From Agrocybe praecox (Eukaryota > Basidiomycota > Agaricomycetes > Agaricales > Agrocybaceae), in the NCBI GenBank assembly GCA_964017145.1, contig OZ024840.1, positions 3,038,001-3,102,000 of the forward strand: a DNA stretch of 64,000 nt, read 5' to 3'. The notes under the pieces were generated by a model, which worked only from the letters and a program-made list of their open reading frames with translations, was not told where the DNA came from and did no database searches. Each line of letters starts with the position of its first letter. The first letter of the stretch is position 1. The position numbers and the translations under genes are program-made. This document shows, in pieces, positions 55,771 to 64,000 of this stretch.

Positions 55771-57117
55771 TTAATCCTCTGAGACTGGAAGGGCCTTCTT
55801 GCTACTAAACGACGTAGGACTGTCCGTGATAGGAATAAGTGAGTCGTTAAGATCAAGGGAATTGAGCATCAATGTCGGAACCGCCTTCTTTGCGATGCTT
55901 TTTTGTGCAGTTTGCATACCCCGAACTTCAGAAAATTCTTGCGAAGTCGGAGGCGAGGTTACCGCGTTGTTTTGTGCCCATTCGTGAGTGCGATTAGAGA
56001 CGGTATCATTGTGTTCCAGGGACTCCCAGAGGGAATAATTCCCTGTTTTTGAATTCGGACTCGTAGATAAGGTACTCTTTCCTTTGGATTTGCTGCGACG
56101 AGGAGCCGCAGTCGGGTCCGCAGGGACAGAAATCTTGCTAAATGTGCACAAAGCCTGAGAGAGATCATCTAACTGCGTGTCGAAGATCGGATTAATATAC
56201 AGTAAATGGGAGTTACACGCGCTAACCTTGGACATAATGGCACCAATAGCTTCTTTCCTACCCTCGAATTGATTCGCAAGTTTAGCAAACTCCTCCTCCC
56301 TTAATCTTAGTTTTTCATCCTCTTCATTAAGTACGTTAACTCCCTCGTCATCTGCCTGGCCTGAAGAAGAAACTGTTGAAATGGTGCTCATAGCCCTTCT
56401 CCTGGGTTGATGGAGACCTGGTGGAATGGGTGGATCTGCACTGTCACCTGATGGCCCAGCTGAAGTTCCTATAATAACAGGCTTGGGAACCTGATGCCGT
56501 TTGTTTTTCGAGTCCGTGGCCTTTGCTGTGCCAATGTTTTCCATTTCCATATGCATTTTAGATATTTGACTTTGGATATCAAGAACTTTCGCAAGATTTC
56601 TCCAGTCTGTGTTATCTACACCACCGGCTGCTACGAATTCCCTTAGAACAGCTTCCGTCTCTGGTGTTGCTGACCTGTGAGTCAAAGGTTCCTCTCCCTG
56701 TGGAAGGAGTGTACCCAGGGACGTGCCGTCGTATGGGTCAAACAAAAGGTCTGGTGACGTCGATGATGCCTGATTGGGTGATAGACTGGAGGATAGAGCC
56801 TCCCGAAAGGGTTGAGCAGTGTCGACATCTTGAGAAGGCCACACCACCTGTTCATCCTTTGTGGATGCAGGATAATTCGATGCGTCGTTCACACCTAAGC
56901 GGGGCAAAGTGCTTTGCATATCTGCTAGCATTGCATCATGAGGAGTAGTATAAGCCGTCGGAAAGGCGCGTTTAGGAGGTTTATCTATTGAAGTTCGGGG
57001 ATTGTCAGTAGGAGACGAGAATGAAGGGCGCGGTGTTGTTCGAGAGGAAACGCCTTCATCTTCATCTGCCTTAGGTATGTTTAAGTTTTGTCTCCACCAT
57101 CCGCGTCCTTCAGACAT
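55771..57117 (-). CDS. Unrecognised Ser/Thr-rich protein
   Basis: Exon model: complement(join(55771..56172, 56227..57117)), 430 residues. The 54-nt intron 56173-56226 is in frame and stop-free, so an unspliced form of 448 residues is also possible. The protein begins MSEGRGWWRQNLNIPKADED and is rich in Ser, Thr, Pro and Asp. A more ordered stretch occurs around residues 160-310: TPETEAVLREFVAAGGVDN, NLAKVLDIQSQISKMHMEME, and a predicted coiled coil NEEDEKLRLREEEFAKLANQ continuing FEGRKEAIGAIMSKLDDLSQ. No signal peptide, membrane span or catalytic motif is seen. I do not recognise the family. The mixture of a coiled coil with disordered flanks suggests a scaffold or cytoskeletal protein, but this is a guess. 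Confidence 0.65.
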   Translation of the reverse strand: MSEGRGWWRQNLNIPKADEDEGVSSRTTPRPSFSSPTDNPRTSIDKPPKRAFPTAYTTPHDAMLADMQSTLPRLGVNDASNYPASTKDEQVVWPSQDVDTAQPFREALSSSLSPNQASSTSPDLLFDPYDGTSLGTLLPQGEEPLTHRSATPETEAVLREFVAAGGVDNTDWRNLAKVLDIQSQISKMHMEMENIGTAKATDSKNKRHQVPKPVIIGTSAGPSGDSADPPIPPGLHQPRRRAMSTISTVSSSGQADDEGVNVLNEEDEKLRLREEEFAKLANQFEGRKEAIGAIMSKVSACNSHLLYINPIFDTQLDDLSQALCTFSKISVPADPTAAPRRSKSKGKSTLSTSPNSKTGNYSLWESLEHNDTVSNRTHEWAQNNAVTSPPTSQEFSEVRGMQTAQKSIAKKAVPTLMLNSLDLNDSLIPITDSPTSFSSKKALPVSED

Positions 57118-57447
57118 TCTGTCGGCGTTGTCAGACGATGTGGTATTGAGGAGAAGAAATCAATTACTATAAATAGCCCAGGAGTTTGTAAGTATAGGAT
57201 CACAGAGACAAACAAATGATATCCCCTTATTAGAAGACATCAAGAACCAAATGACAATCGACTCATTCTTTCAGACTTCAGTTCTGGCATATCTCTTGCT
57301 CAAACATCCTTATCGCGATTATCGCCTCACGTATGCCTCATTCCTAAGCACGGTTCCGAACCTAGTCTTTCATTCAAGTATCCGACAAATGGCAAATCAT
57401 CTGGACGTAGAATAGTAAAGTTCAGGGAGGGCTCGAGAACCCATCAT
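57118..57447. other. Intergenic region
   Basis: 330 bp between two minus-strand genes: promoter of the unrecognised gene and 3' flank of the esterase gene. I see nothing else in it. Confidence 0.5.
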
Positions 57448-58392
57448 TCAAATGCACTTTCCTAGTAGTATGAGTTAACCACGTCAGCGTCTAAAAATTC
57501 ACCGTTCTCAGTTGGTAACTTACCTGGAACGGCTTTGCCTGCAGAGCTCAACTTGCCGGCCAACGCACTGCTAGTACAAGCCAATCCTTTCACGAATGCC
57601 TCCGCCACAACATTAGCTCCTGTGGGCGAAGTATGCGTGTGGTCCAAAGGATAGTAAGTGGTGACCTGGGTCTGACCGAGACTATCGTATGCTTGTGCAA
57701 CGTAGCTAAAGTGGTCAACGTAAGTAACACCCGTTCGGCTGCCTGCTAATTGAGCATAGCCAACGAAACGAGAACCAGGAGCAATGACTCCATTGGCCCA
57801 GATGTTGTCGGGAGTCTGCGAAGAAACAATGGGGATAGCACCCTTCGCCTTTAGGGAGTTGACTGCATTCTGGACGTAAAAATTGAAGGTATGAATCACG
57901 ATCTGCGTTCCGCTATTTATGCTCATGAGATAGATAGGCAAGGCAGAAGACCGGGTTTTCCTCACTTTGCAGCCGTAACAGTCGTGGTAGTGGTAGTATC
58001 GTTCCCAACGGCATCTTGTCTGCCATTATCTGTTGCTCCAGACGTCCCATCGTTATGCCCGAATTCAATGACGACGAAGTCTCCGGATTTAACGGTGTTA
58101 ATTAATGTCGTGAAATGACCCTCGTCAGTGTACGACCTGGCGGATCGTCCAGCAATTGCATCATTTACGACAGGCAATGTCAAGTATTGCGCCAAGTACT
58201 GGCCCCATCCTTTAGAATAAATTTTCTGTTTAGCGAACAGGTATAATCAAAGAAAATGCTTGGAATTTTACCGTCGGTACCAGCTCCGCCTCCACCTTTG
58301 GCCATGGTAGAGTCTCCGGCAAGATAAACAGTCTGACCAGAAACGATGGTTACTACAGCTGCAAAGACACTGGCAACTAATGAAGAATGCAT
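57448..58392 (-). CDS. Secreted rhamnogalacturonan acetylesterase-like SGNH hydrolase (CE12 type)
   Basis: Exon model: complement(join(57448..57461, 57524..57912, 57966..58209, 58272..58392)), 255 residues. A signal peptide ([19 protein letters not shown], cleavage near residue 19-20) precedes the block [10 protein letters not shown], where the Ser of GDS is the nucleophile. Other SGNH blocks are [12 protein letters not shown] (Gly), [11 protein letters not shown] (Asn) and [20 protein letters not shown] (Asp/His). This pattern fits rhamnogalacturonan acetylesterase, which removes acetyl groups from pectin outside the cell. If the last intron (57462-57523, GTAAGT...TACTAG) is not spliced, the protein instead ends about 21 codons further on, at 57462. 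It is the only clearly secreted enzyme in the window. Confidence 0.9.
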
Positions 58393-58814
58393 GATAGAAA
58401 TTGTTTAGGAATTGAGGATTGGGAATCTGGAAGCATATTTTATAGGTTTAGTGTCCGTGGTTATTAATAGCACCTAACGTCTCAAAACGTATAGTGCGAG
58501 CTGCCGGTCTCTGCAAATAATACTGGATTCTCCGAAGAATCCAAGCAAACATACGACAGTTGTAAAGTCATGGTGCAATGAGGTCACGAGCCCTTTGAAG
58601 CGGCCCCCTCCGTCCCGCTGTGAAAAGACGGACGAATTGTTAAGAAATTCTAGTATCCGTCTGGCCTTATTCTCGGAAAATACGCGCTGGTGATTTTTCG
58701 TAGCCCTGAAGACCCAATCCATCATAGTTAGTGCAAATATTACAATACTGTAGGAGTGAAATTAGGAGGCAGAAAGCTACAGGTTATTATGAACTCACAT
58801 AGTATGTTTTTATC
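58393..58814. other. Promoter region of the esterase gene / 3' side of GNL1
   Basis: 422 bp without a gene, apart from the TATA box listed separately. A minus-strand open frame at 58474-58725 has no family features. Confidence 0.5.
58437..58444 (-). promoter_or_regulatory. TATA box of the acetylesterase gene
   Basis: TATAAAAT on the minus strand lies 45-52 nt upstream of the ATG (58390-58392). This is the expected place for an inducible secreted-enzyme promoter. Confidence 0.55.
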
Positions 58815-60952
58815 TTAAAGATCGTCTTCTTGGTCTTCACTTTGATCTTCTTCACTTTGATTGATAGCCAGTGCCCCAAACCTGCCCACCCCAACACTTC
58901 TTGTGTCCTCTTCTTCGGTGGTATTTGCTTCCTCATCCTCGTCATCTTCCATTTCTGAATGTGAATGCGACTTTTCAACAGCTTCGTCGTCGCTATCGGA
59001 ATCGGCTTCTTCTGTGGAATCAGCTCGTGGGATCCAAATTCCTTGATTTTCTCCGTCAGCGGTTGCTATTTGTTCGAGGGGGGTGTCTGGTGGCCAGAAT
59101 GCCCATCCAACTCTTCCTTCCGCCAAAGAGCGAAGAACTGCGGAGATTCCCTTTCAGCAAGTTCATATGACTCAAGGAAGTAAAATAGACGCACGAGCAT
59201 TCCCGGCCCTGTTAATATCAGATCTTCCAGCTTTGGCAGTTACCCAACCTTTGGCGTCGGCATAAGCAGTCAGGATATCCATAGCCGTCCATTTAGGATC
59301 ATTCTTAGCGTCTGCATCTTCTGGTTTCCTGTCATCTCTCCAGGTGCGTTTATCTTCCGGAGGGGGTGACGTGGTACTTGGGTGAACCAGATTGAATATC
59401 CGTTCCAGAGGAAGGAGTTGGGCTGCGAAATGGATGCAAGAAGAAACCGCAGACACTCGTGATATTGGCAATATTCCGCAAAGAACCTTGTGTAAATGGC
59501 ATCCGATATTTGAATACTTGACTCGTACACTGGATTGGCTGTTATAACGCACCTGCATTTCCATTGGGATAAAGTTGGGCATCACAAGCCCTGGACAATC
59601 GACTAACCGCACGTCGGGTGTCCAGTACAAGGTCTGGAAATGTTTTGTCTGGAAGAAATATTAGCGGTAATTCAGAATCTGATCTGGTTTCCTTCACCTT
59701 GCCGGGTGTTTTAGACGCTCGAACCTTTGATGCACCAAAAAGGGCATTCAATAACGACGACTTCCCAACATTGGGTTGACCTTAATAAGTTCGTGAGCAC
59801 GGATAGGCGGATAATTACAGGGGCTCACGAGCCTATGAGGCCAATTGTCAAATGTGTAGGTTCCTGGTGCTTGTCATATTGACCATCTTGTTCTTCAGGT
59901 GACCTTGGTCGGGGTACAGTGGCTCCACCAACCGCTAGCCCAACCTTCGAACCTTTCGCTGTCATGACACCATCCCAGTTGATATCTTTCTTTACAGGGG
60001 GGACCCAAGATTTAAGTCGGTCTGGATTGTTTAGAATTCTTTCTGGGGGTTGTAAAAGTTCTGCGTGAGCTTCCCTTAATTTATCAATTAAAATCGCTCG
60101 GAAGTGGTCTGGAATGTGAGGCTCGTATTGTTTACGTCCTTGGTGATCTTCTGTTGTTTCCTTCTCGATGTAAGATTCAACTTGCACAATGCGCGAATTA
60201 GGATGTCGGTTATTGATATAGTCTATCCACGCCTGCACTCGTGCAGGACCAGAGATGTCCACTTTGGTTAACACAAGAATCACTTTACGATCAGCAAGAT
60301 AGCTCGATAGCGAGGGAGGATAATGAAGGATCGGACAACGAGAATCCAGAAGGATGAGAATGATCTGAGAAATTTCAGTCACTCGCCATAGTTGCCTCCA
60401 GACCTCCAAATTGCGTTCAAAGTATGATGGGGAATGGGGCATCGTGATATGGTTTGGATTTGAAGGATCAACTTCGTCGGCTCTCGTCAGCCATTTATCG
60501 AGTGCATCATCGGTTTGGGCAAGGTATTTTTTGAAAAGCCCTTCCTCGTTACGTTCTACTTCAGTCTTTGTCATGTCAAACCGCCATTTAGGTCTCTTCG
60601 GGCAAGTGAGGACGTCGTTCGAGTCTCCTTCATCACCAAATCCATTGTATACCGCCTTTTCATCTGGTATCGGTCGAAGGAGCGGAAGATCAGATGCAAG
60701 CTGCCTTGTTTTCTGCAGGAAATCAGGAGGCAACTTGATGAAAGCGGACTGGAGCTTGCGAGCAGATTCGATGGCTGTGGTATCAGATGGACCTAGACGT
60801 TGACCCGTAGGACCTATGCGCGTTTTTTTCCTGTGTTGAGGTGCCTTTTTCTTGACTTCTTCCGGTGCTACATCTCCACGCTTGATGGCGCGTTTCAGCT
60901 GCTGGTCGGCTTTTTTCTGTCGAGTTGAAGTTGGTTTACGACGGGGTGGCAT
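58815..60952 (-). CDS. GNL1-type circularly permuted GTPase
   Basis: Exon model: complement(join(58815..59137, 59195..59486, 59553..59648, 59698..59780, 59833..60952)), 637 residues. It begins with a basic stretch (MPPRRKPTSTRQKKADQQLK). The GTPase motifs are in permuted order: G5-like DSRCPILHYPPSL, G4 VLTKVD (about residue 230), then G1 QPNVGKSSLLNALFG (about 375), G2 TPGKTKHFQT, and G3 DCPGLV. The block KAGRSDINRAGNALLRSLAE follows, and the tail is highly acidic. This is the YlqF/HSR1 family, closest to GNL1, with roles in ribosome assembly or stress signalling. The first intron (59781-59832) has a GC donor. No GT donor fits the reading frame. Confidence 0.88.
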
Positions 60953-61260
60953 TGATGAAGGAGGAGATCAAGGGACAATTTCTGTCTCATGCGTCATAAT
61001 CCCACGGCAGTGAGAGATCTCCATCTATTGATAAATGATACTCGGGGTTGCTGCAACGGCAGTCGCAACGCATAAGTACAGGGATGACAAGTGTAATTGC
61101 GTGTATGGGGATAAAAGAGGAATCACTGCGAACGAGACTTGTTGTTGCGTTCACTCAGTTCCGTGAGTTCTTCCGATCATCCTGGCTCTGACGACCTCAT
61201 GGTTGATCAACGTAGTATTGTCCACTCAGCCTCTAGCACACACTTCTTCTCCCACTCCTC
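60953..61260. promoter_or_regulatory. Divergent promoter region of GNL1 and the methyltransferase
   Basis: 308 bp separate the start codons at 60952 and 61261. No TATA box or repeat stands out. Confidence 0.4.
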
Positions 61261-63471
61261 ATGATGTCTCAACCATCCCCACCAGCATCATTAGTATCGC
61301 AAAACAGCTTCAGCGAAAGCAGGAGGGGGGCACGGCGGAGGGATTTTCGGTACAAGCATGGTCAGAGGCACCATTCGTATGACAGTGAAAAAGCACCCTA
61401 TCCCCTATCCTATGACACATATGTTCTCCAACTGTGCGTCGTACCTCAGATAACATTTGTCGCCCTCAGACTCATTGCTGATTCCAATAGTGAAGCCCTC
61501 GACAATCGATTATCACAATACCTATCCGACTCAATATGCTTCACTAAATTCGACGAACCCCCAGAACGTGTACTAGACCTTGGATGTGGGGTGGGCTTTC
61601 AGACGGACTGCATGTTTCCTTCTGTAACTTACCAGGGTGTTTACAGACTGGTGTATGGATTATAGATGCTGCAAAAACATGGCCCAAATGCCACTTTGTA
61701 TGTTCAGGATCGGTCACTCTTTATCCATTTTATATTCATTGTCTTCTAGATAGGATTCGATTTGGTAGACGTCCAAATCCCTTTGAAGTTGCTGGACACC
61801 TCGATATCAACCAGGATTGAGTGGAGACATGGGAATTTGTGAGTAATACAATAGACAATCTTTAGATCTTTCTCATCTTTACCGGCGTGACCTTTGGCAG
61901 TTTGACAACAAAACTTCCGTTCGATGATGACGAATTCGACTATGTTCACATCCAATCCATTGCTGCTGGTGTACCTGAGAGCAAGGTTATTCAAATGATC
62001 CATACTCTGCCTGTGTACATATCACTGATTCATATCGATATGGCAGTGGGGAGTCCTTTTTGAGGTGAGCTCAGTGGCCATTTTTAAATTATAATTTGGT
62101 TAATATACAGCTCTCATACAGGAAGTGAGCAGAGTACTACGGCCAGGAGGCTCCGTTGAAATAATAGAAGATGGTATGTAGGATTTGGGTTTGTTAATAA
62201 TTCTGGTTTCATCGTTTTTTAGATATTGTATTTCCATCTCTCCCTCGTTGGTTTACCCAGGCGCTTCGCGTCCGCCCATTAAAGGGACAGCCCACTCGCT
62301 ACCCTGAATATCAGGCTCCAGATACCCTCCGCCCAGCAATTGTACCATCGGATAATTTATTTGATATCGAGATACCTCCTCATGATCACGCTTTAATCGA
62401 CTCCCTCTTCAATTCCATATTCGATAACCGATTTATAAACATGAAGCCTACGTGTATGTGGCATATAATTAACAGACGCGCACACATTCTCTTAACACAG
62501 CATTTTTTACAGCGGTTCTGCCTAACTACCTGACTACTTACTTCAGGCAAGTTACTCTTGGGCCCGTCTTACGTTTTCCGATGCCTCCACTTGCCCCGTT
62601 GATGCCTTTGCCTCCTCAAACAATGACTTCTTACGTAGTAGATCCAAATATCGATGGCTTAAGCTCGCATACATCAACTATCGAGCCATCGTCGTTTGTC
62701 AACCGCCCAGTTTCTTTGTCCTTTTCGTCTGTGGCGTCAACAATGACAGGCTCCACAACTCTGGATTCAAGATCCTTCGTCGCTCGTCCCCGGACTTCCT
62801 CCGCTCCTTTGTCGTATACTAGAGGAAGTTTTGTCTTGTCTTATGAACCAACCCCTTCCAGCGACGGCGACGGCGACGGCGAACGTACCCCAGTTGAATT
62901 CACGACTACACCACTCCAACGCTACACACTCGATAGCTCTATAGGGGAGAGTGAAGAAGGGAATCCTCCTGATTCTCCTTTTCCTCTCCATAAACTGAAT
63001 GAACTCAACGATCGATCTATTGCTATGCATTTATACCGGTCATATCATGTTGTCCTTGCATGTCAGGAAGCAATGTGGGAACAATTGAAGGACAGAATAC
63101 GAAACCGAAAAGAGGAACTTTTACCATTCGGGTGGAATGATGATGAAGAGTTGGAAGAGCTGCAGAGTAGGAAAAAGTTTGAACTATTGATAGAACGTTA
63201 TCGAGCGTGAGTTGGTATTTGTTACTTTTGTGCTGTCCTGACACGCGAGATTGTTGTTTCCTACAGAGATATGAAATTCCGTGTGTCATTATGGTGTTCC
63301 GCAAATGACTTGGGGTGGCCCTTACCACCCCGCGACCCGCTTTCTAAAGCGGAGCTCATTGAAGAACAGCGAATGCGAGAAAGCATGATTGAGGCCAGAA
63401 AACAAGCGACACTTGAGGAGATGCAGCAACCCTGTCGCTCTGTAAGAGTTTTGATTGGATACAATTTGTGA
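61261..63471 (+). CDS. SAM-dependent methyltransferase (class I fold)
   Basis: Exon model: join(61261..61433, 61491..61590, 61647..61697, 61750..61838, 61901..61985, 62047..62064, 62122..62173, 62223..62453, 62501..63206, 63267..63471), 569 residues. After a basic lead (RRGARRRDFRYKHGQRHHSY) comes motif I, VLDLGCGTGVWIIDAAKTWP, then FIGFDLVDVQIPL, LPFDDDEFDYVHIQSIAAGV, KWGVLFEEVSRVLRPGGSVE and IIEDDIVFPSLPRW. These are the Rossmann-fold SAM-binding motifs in order. The second half is Ser/Thr-rich with a GDGDGDGE tract from a GACGGC repeat, and a helical C-terminus. A similar family (methyltransferase domain plus long tail) is common in Agaricomycetes; the substrate is unknown. An 18-nt exon (62047-62064) is required to keep the frame. 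Confidence 0.85.
62862..62882 (+). repeat. GACGGC hexanucleotide repeat in coding sequence
   Basis: About three copies of GACGGC in tandem encode Asp-Gly pairs (DGDGDGE) in the methyltransferase tail. Confidence 0.6.
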
Positions 63472-63705
63472 GCAGAATAGCTAGACGAGATACCAGATTC
63501 TCCCAGTATACCTTTTAGTATGATGATATCCCTTTACTGTAGCATAGTTGACCAGAATTTTGTTTGTACGAATAAATGACGTTTCGACTGCACTGATCGG
63601 GAGGCGGGCCGTTGACTGATGGGGAGAGTTGTTTGTGTTATGTTTGGCCCAATTTTTTTAATTGTCCTATGAGCGCGGCGGAGCTTCAGAAATATTTGGT
63701 CCTTA

Positions 63706-64000
63706 ATGGCTGCGTCCGTCTCCAATAATTCAAAGTCTGCCGATGCGCATTCTTTGAAAGATTCTCAAAAGGCCAAAGGAAAGGCCAAAGAAAGTCGTTC
63801 TAAGCCGGCCACCACGACCACTCCAGCCCAGGGAGAGCAATGGCGAGAGCAGGGTTGGGACAATGATACACCTTGGGATTGGGCATCCCTCACAGATCCA
63901 TCATCGAGTCGTATTCGACCGGTTTTTACGAAGGACGGAAGGTGATTCATATGCATGAATATCTCTGTCATTTACCTCTAGGTCTCATCCAGTCAATTGC
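63706..64000 (+). CDS. 5' end of an unidentified gene (cut by window edge)
   Basis: Exon model: join(63706..63941, 63982..>64000). The first exon encodes about 79 residues starting MAASVSNNSKSADAHSLKDS and is Lys/Ser/Thr-rich, with a WREQGWDNDTPWDWASL segment and ending RPVFTKDG. The intron 63942-63981 is 40 nt (GTGATT...CTCTAG). The phrase PVFTKDG-R is reminiscent of the first blade of WD40 nucleolar proteins, but too little sequence is visible to name the family. Confidence 0.5.

Overview
This window is nuclear DNA of a mushroom-forming basidiomycete (Agaricomycetes). The genes are densely packed on both strands and interrupted by many short introns, mostly 47-66 nt with GT-AG ends. The gene content is fungal: Pop3, Rsc9, Vta1, a Tti1-type HEAT protein and a fused para-aminobenzoate synthase. 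I see no bacterial, viral or organellar features, no CRISPR array, and no rRNA or tRNA gene.

The centre of interest is a complete homeodomain (HD, 'A') mating-type locus at about 3.7-12.1 kb. In order it holds the beta-flanking gene (3700-4788, +), an HD2 homeodomain gene (5082-6902, -), a divergent HD1 homeodomain gene (7088-9156, +) and the mitochondrial intermediate peptidase gene MIP (9591-12066, -). Both homeodomain genes can be read as intact multi-exon genes and share a 185-bp bidirectional promoter. To the left lie the C-terminal half of glycogenin (cut by the window edge) and an alanine-rich LEA-like gene. To the right runs a long conserved arm that includes SEC61-gamma, the glycine dehydrogenase P-protein and, at 41.5-43.8 kb, the p-aminobenzoate synthase gene, the counterpart of the classic A-linked pab1 marker.

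From 12.4 to 30.2 kb the genes are a WHIM-domain chromatin protein, FAM32A, a TMEM115-type Golgi protein, COG1, a seven-helix membrane protein typical of Agaricomycetes, SEC61-gamma, a mitochondrial PPR protein and glycine dehydrogenase. From 30.6 to 44 kb they are an ARMH3-like armadillo protein, an Rsc9-like remodeler subunit, RRP1, 5-hydroxyisourate hydrolase, UBC12, a 2-oxoglutarate/Fe(II) oxygenase-like protein, a 1.3-kb stretch without a recognisable intact gene, and the pab gene. From 44 to 64 kb they are TTI1, dCMP deaminase, POP3, an alpha-arrestin, VTA1, an unrecognised Ser/Thr-rich protein, a secreted rhamnogalacturonan acetylesterase-like enzyme, a GNL1-type GTPase, a SAM methyltransferase and the 5' end of an unidentified gene.

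Functionally this is mostly housekeeping DNA (Golgi/ER traffic, RNA processing, one-carbon and nucleotide metabolism) surrounding one regulatory switch. In known mushrooms, HD1 of one mate dimerises with HD2 of the other to form the transcription factor that maintains the dikaryon. Splice sites were assigned by eye from reading frame, GT/GC-AG consensus and family conservation. Exon joins are given in each entry and remain models until checked against transcripts.
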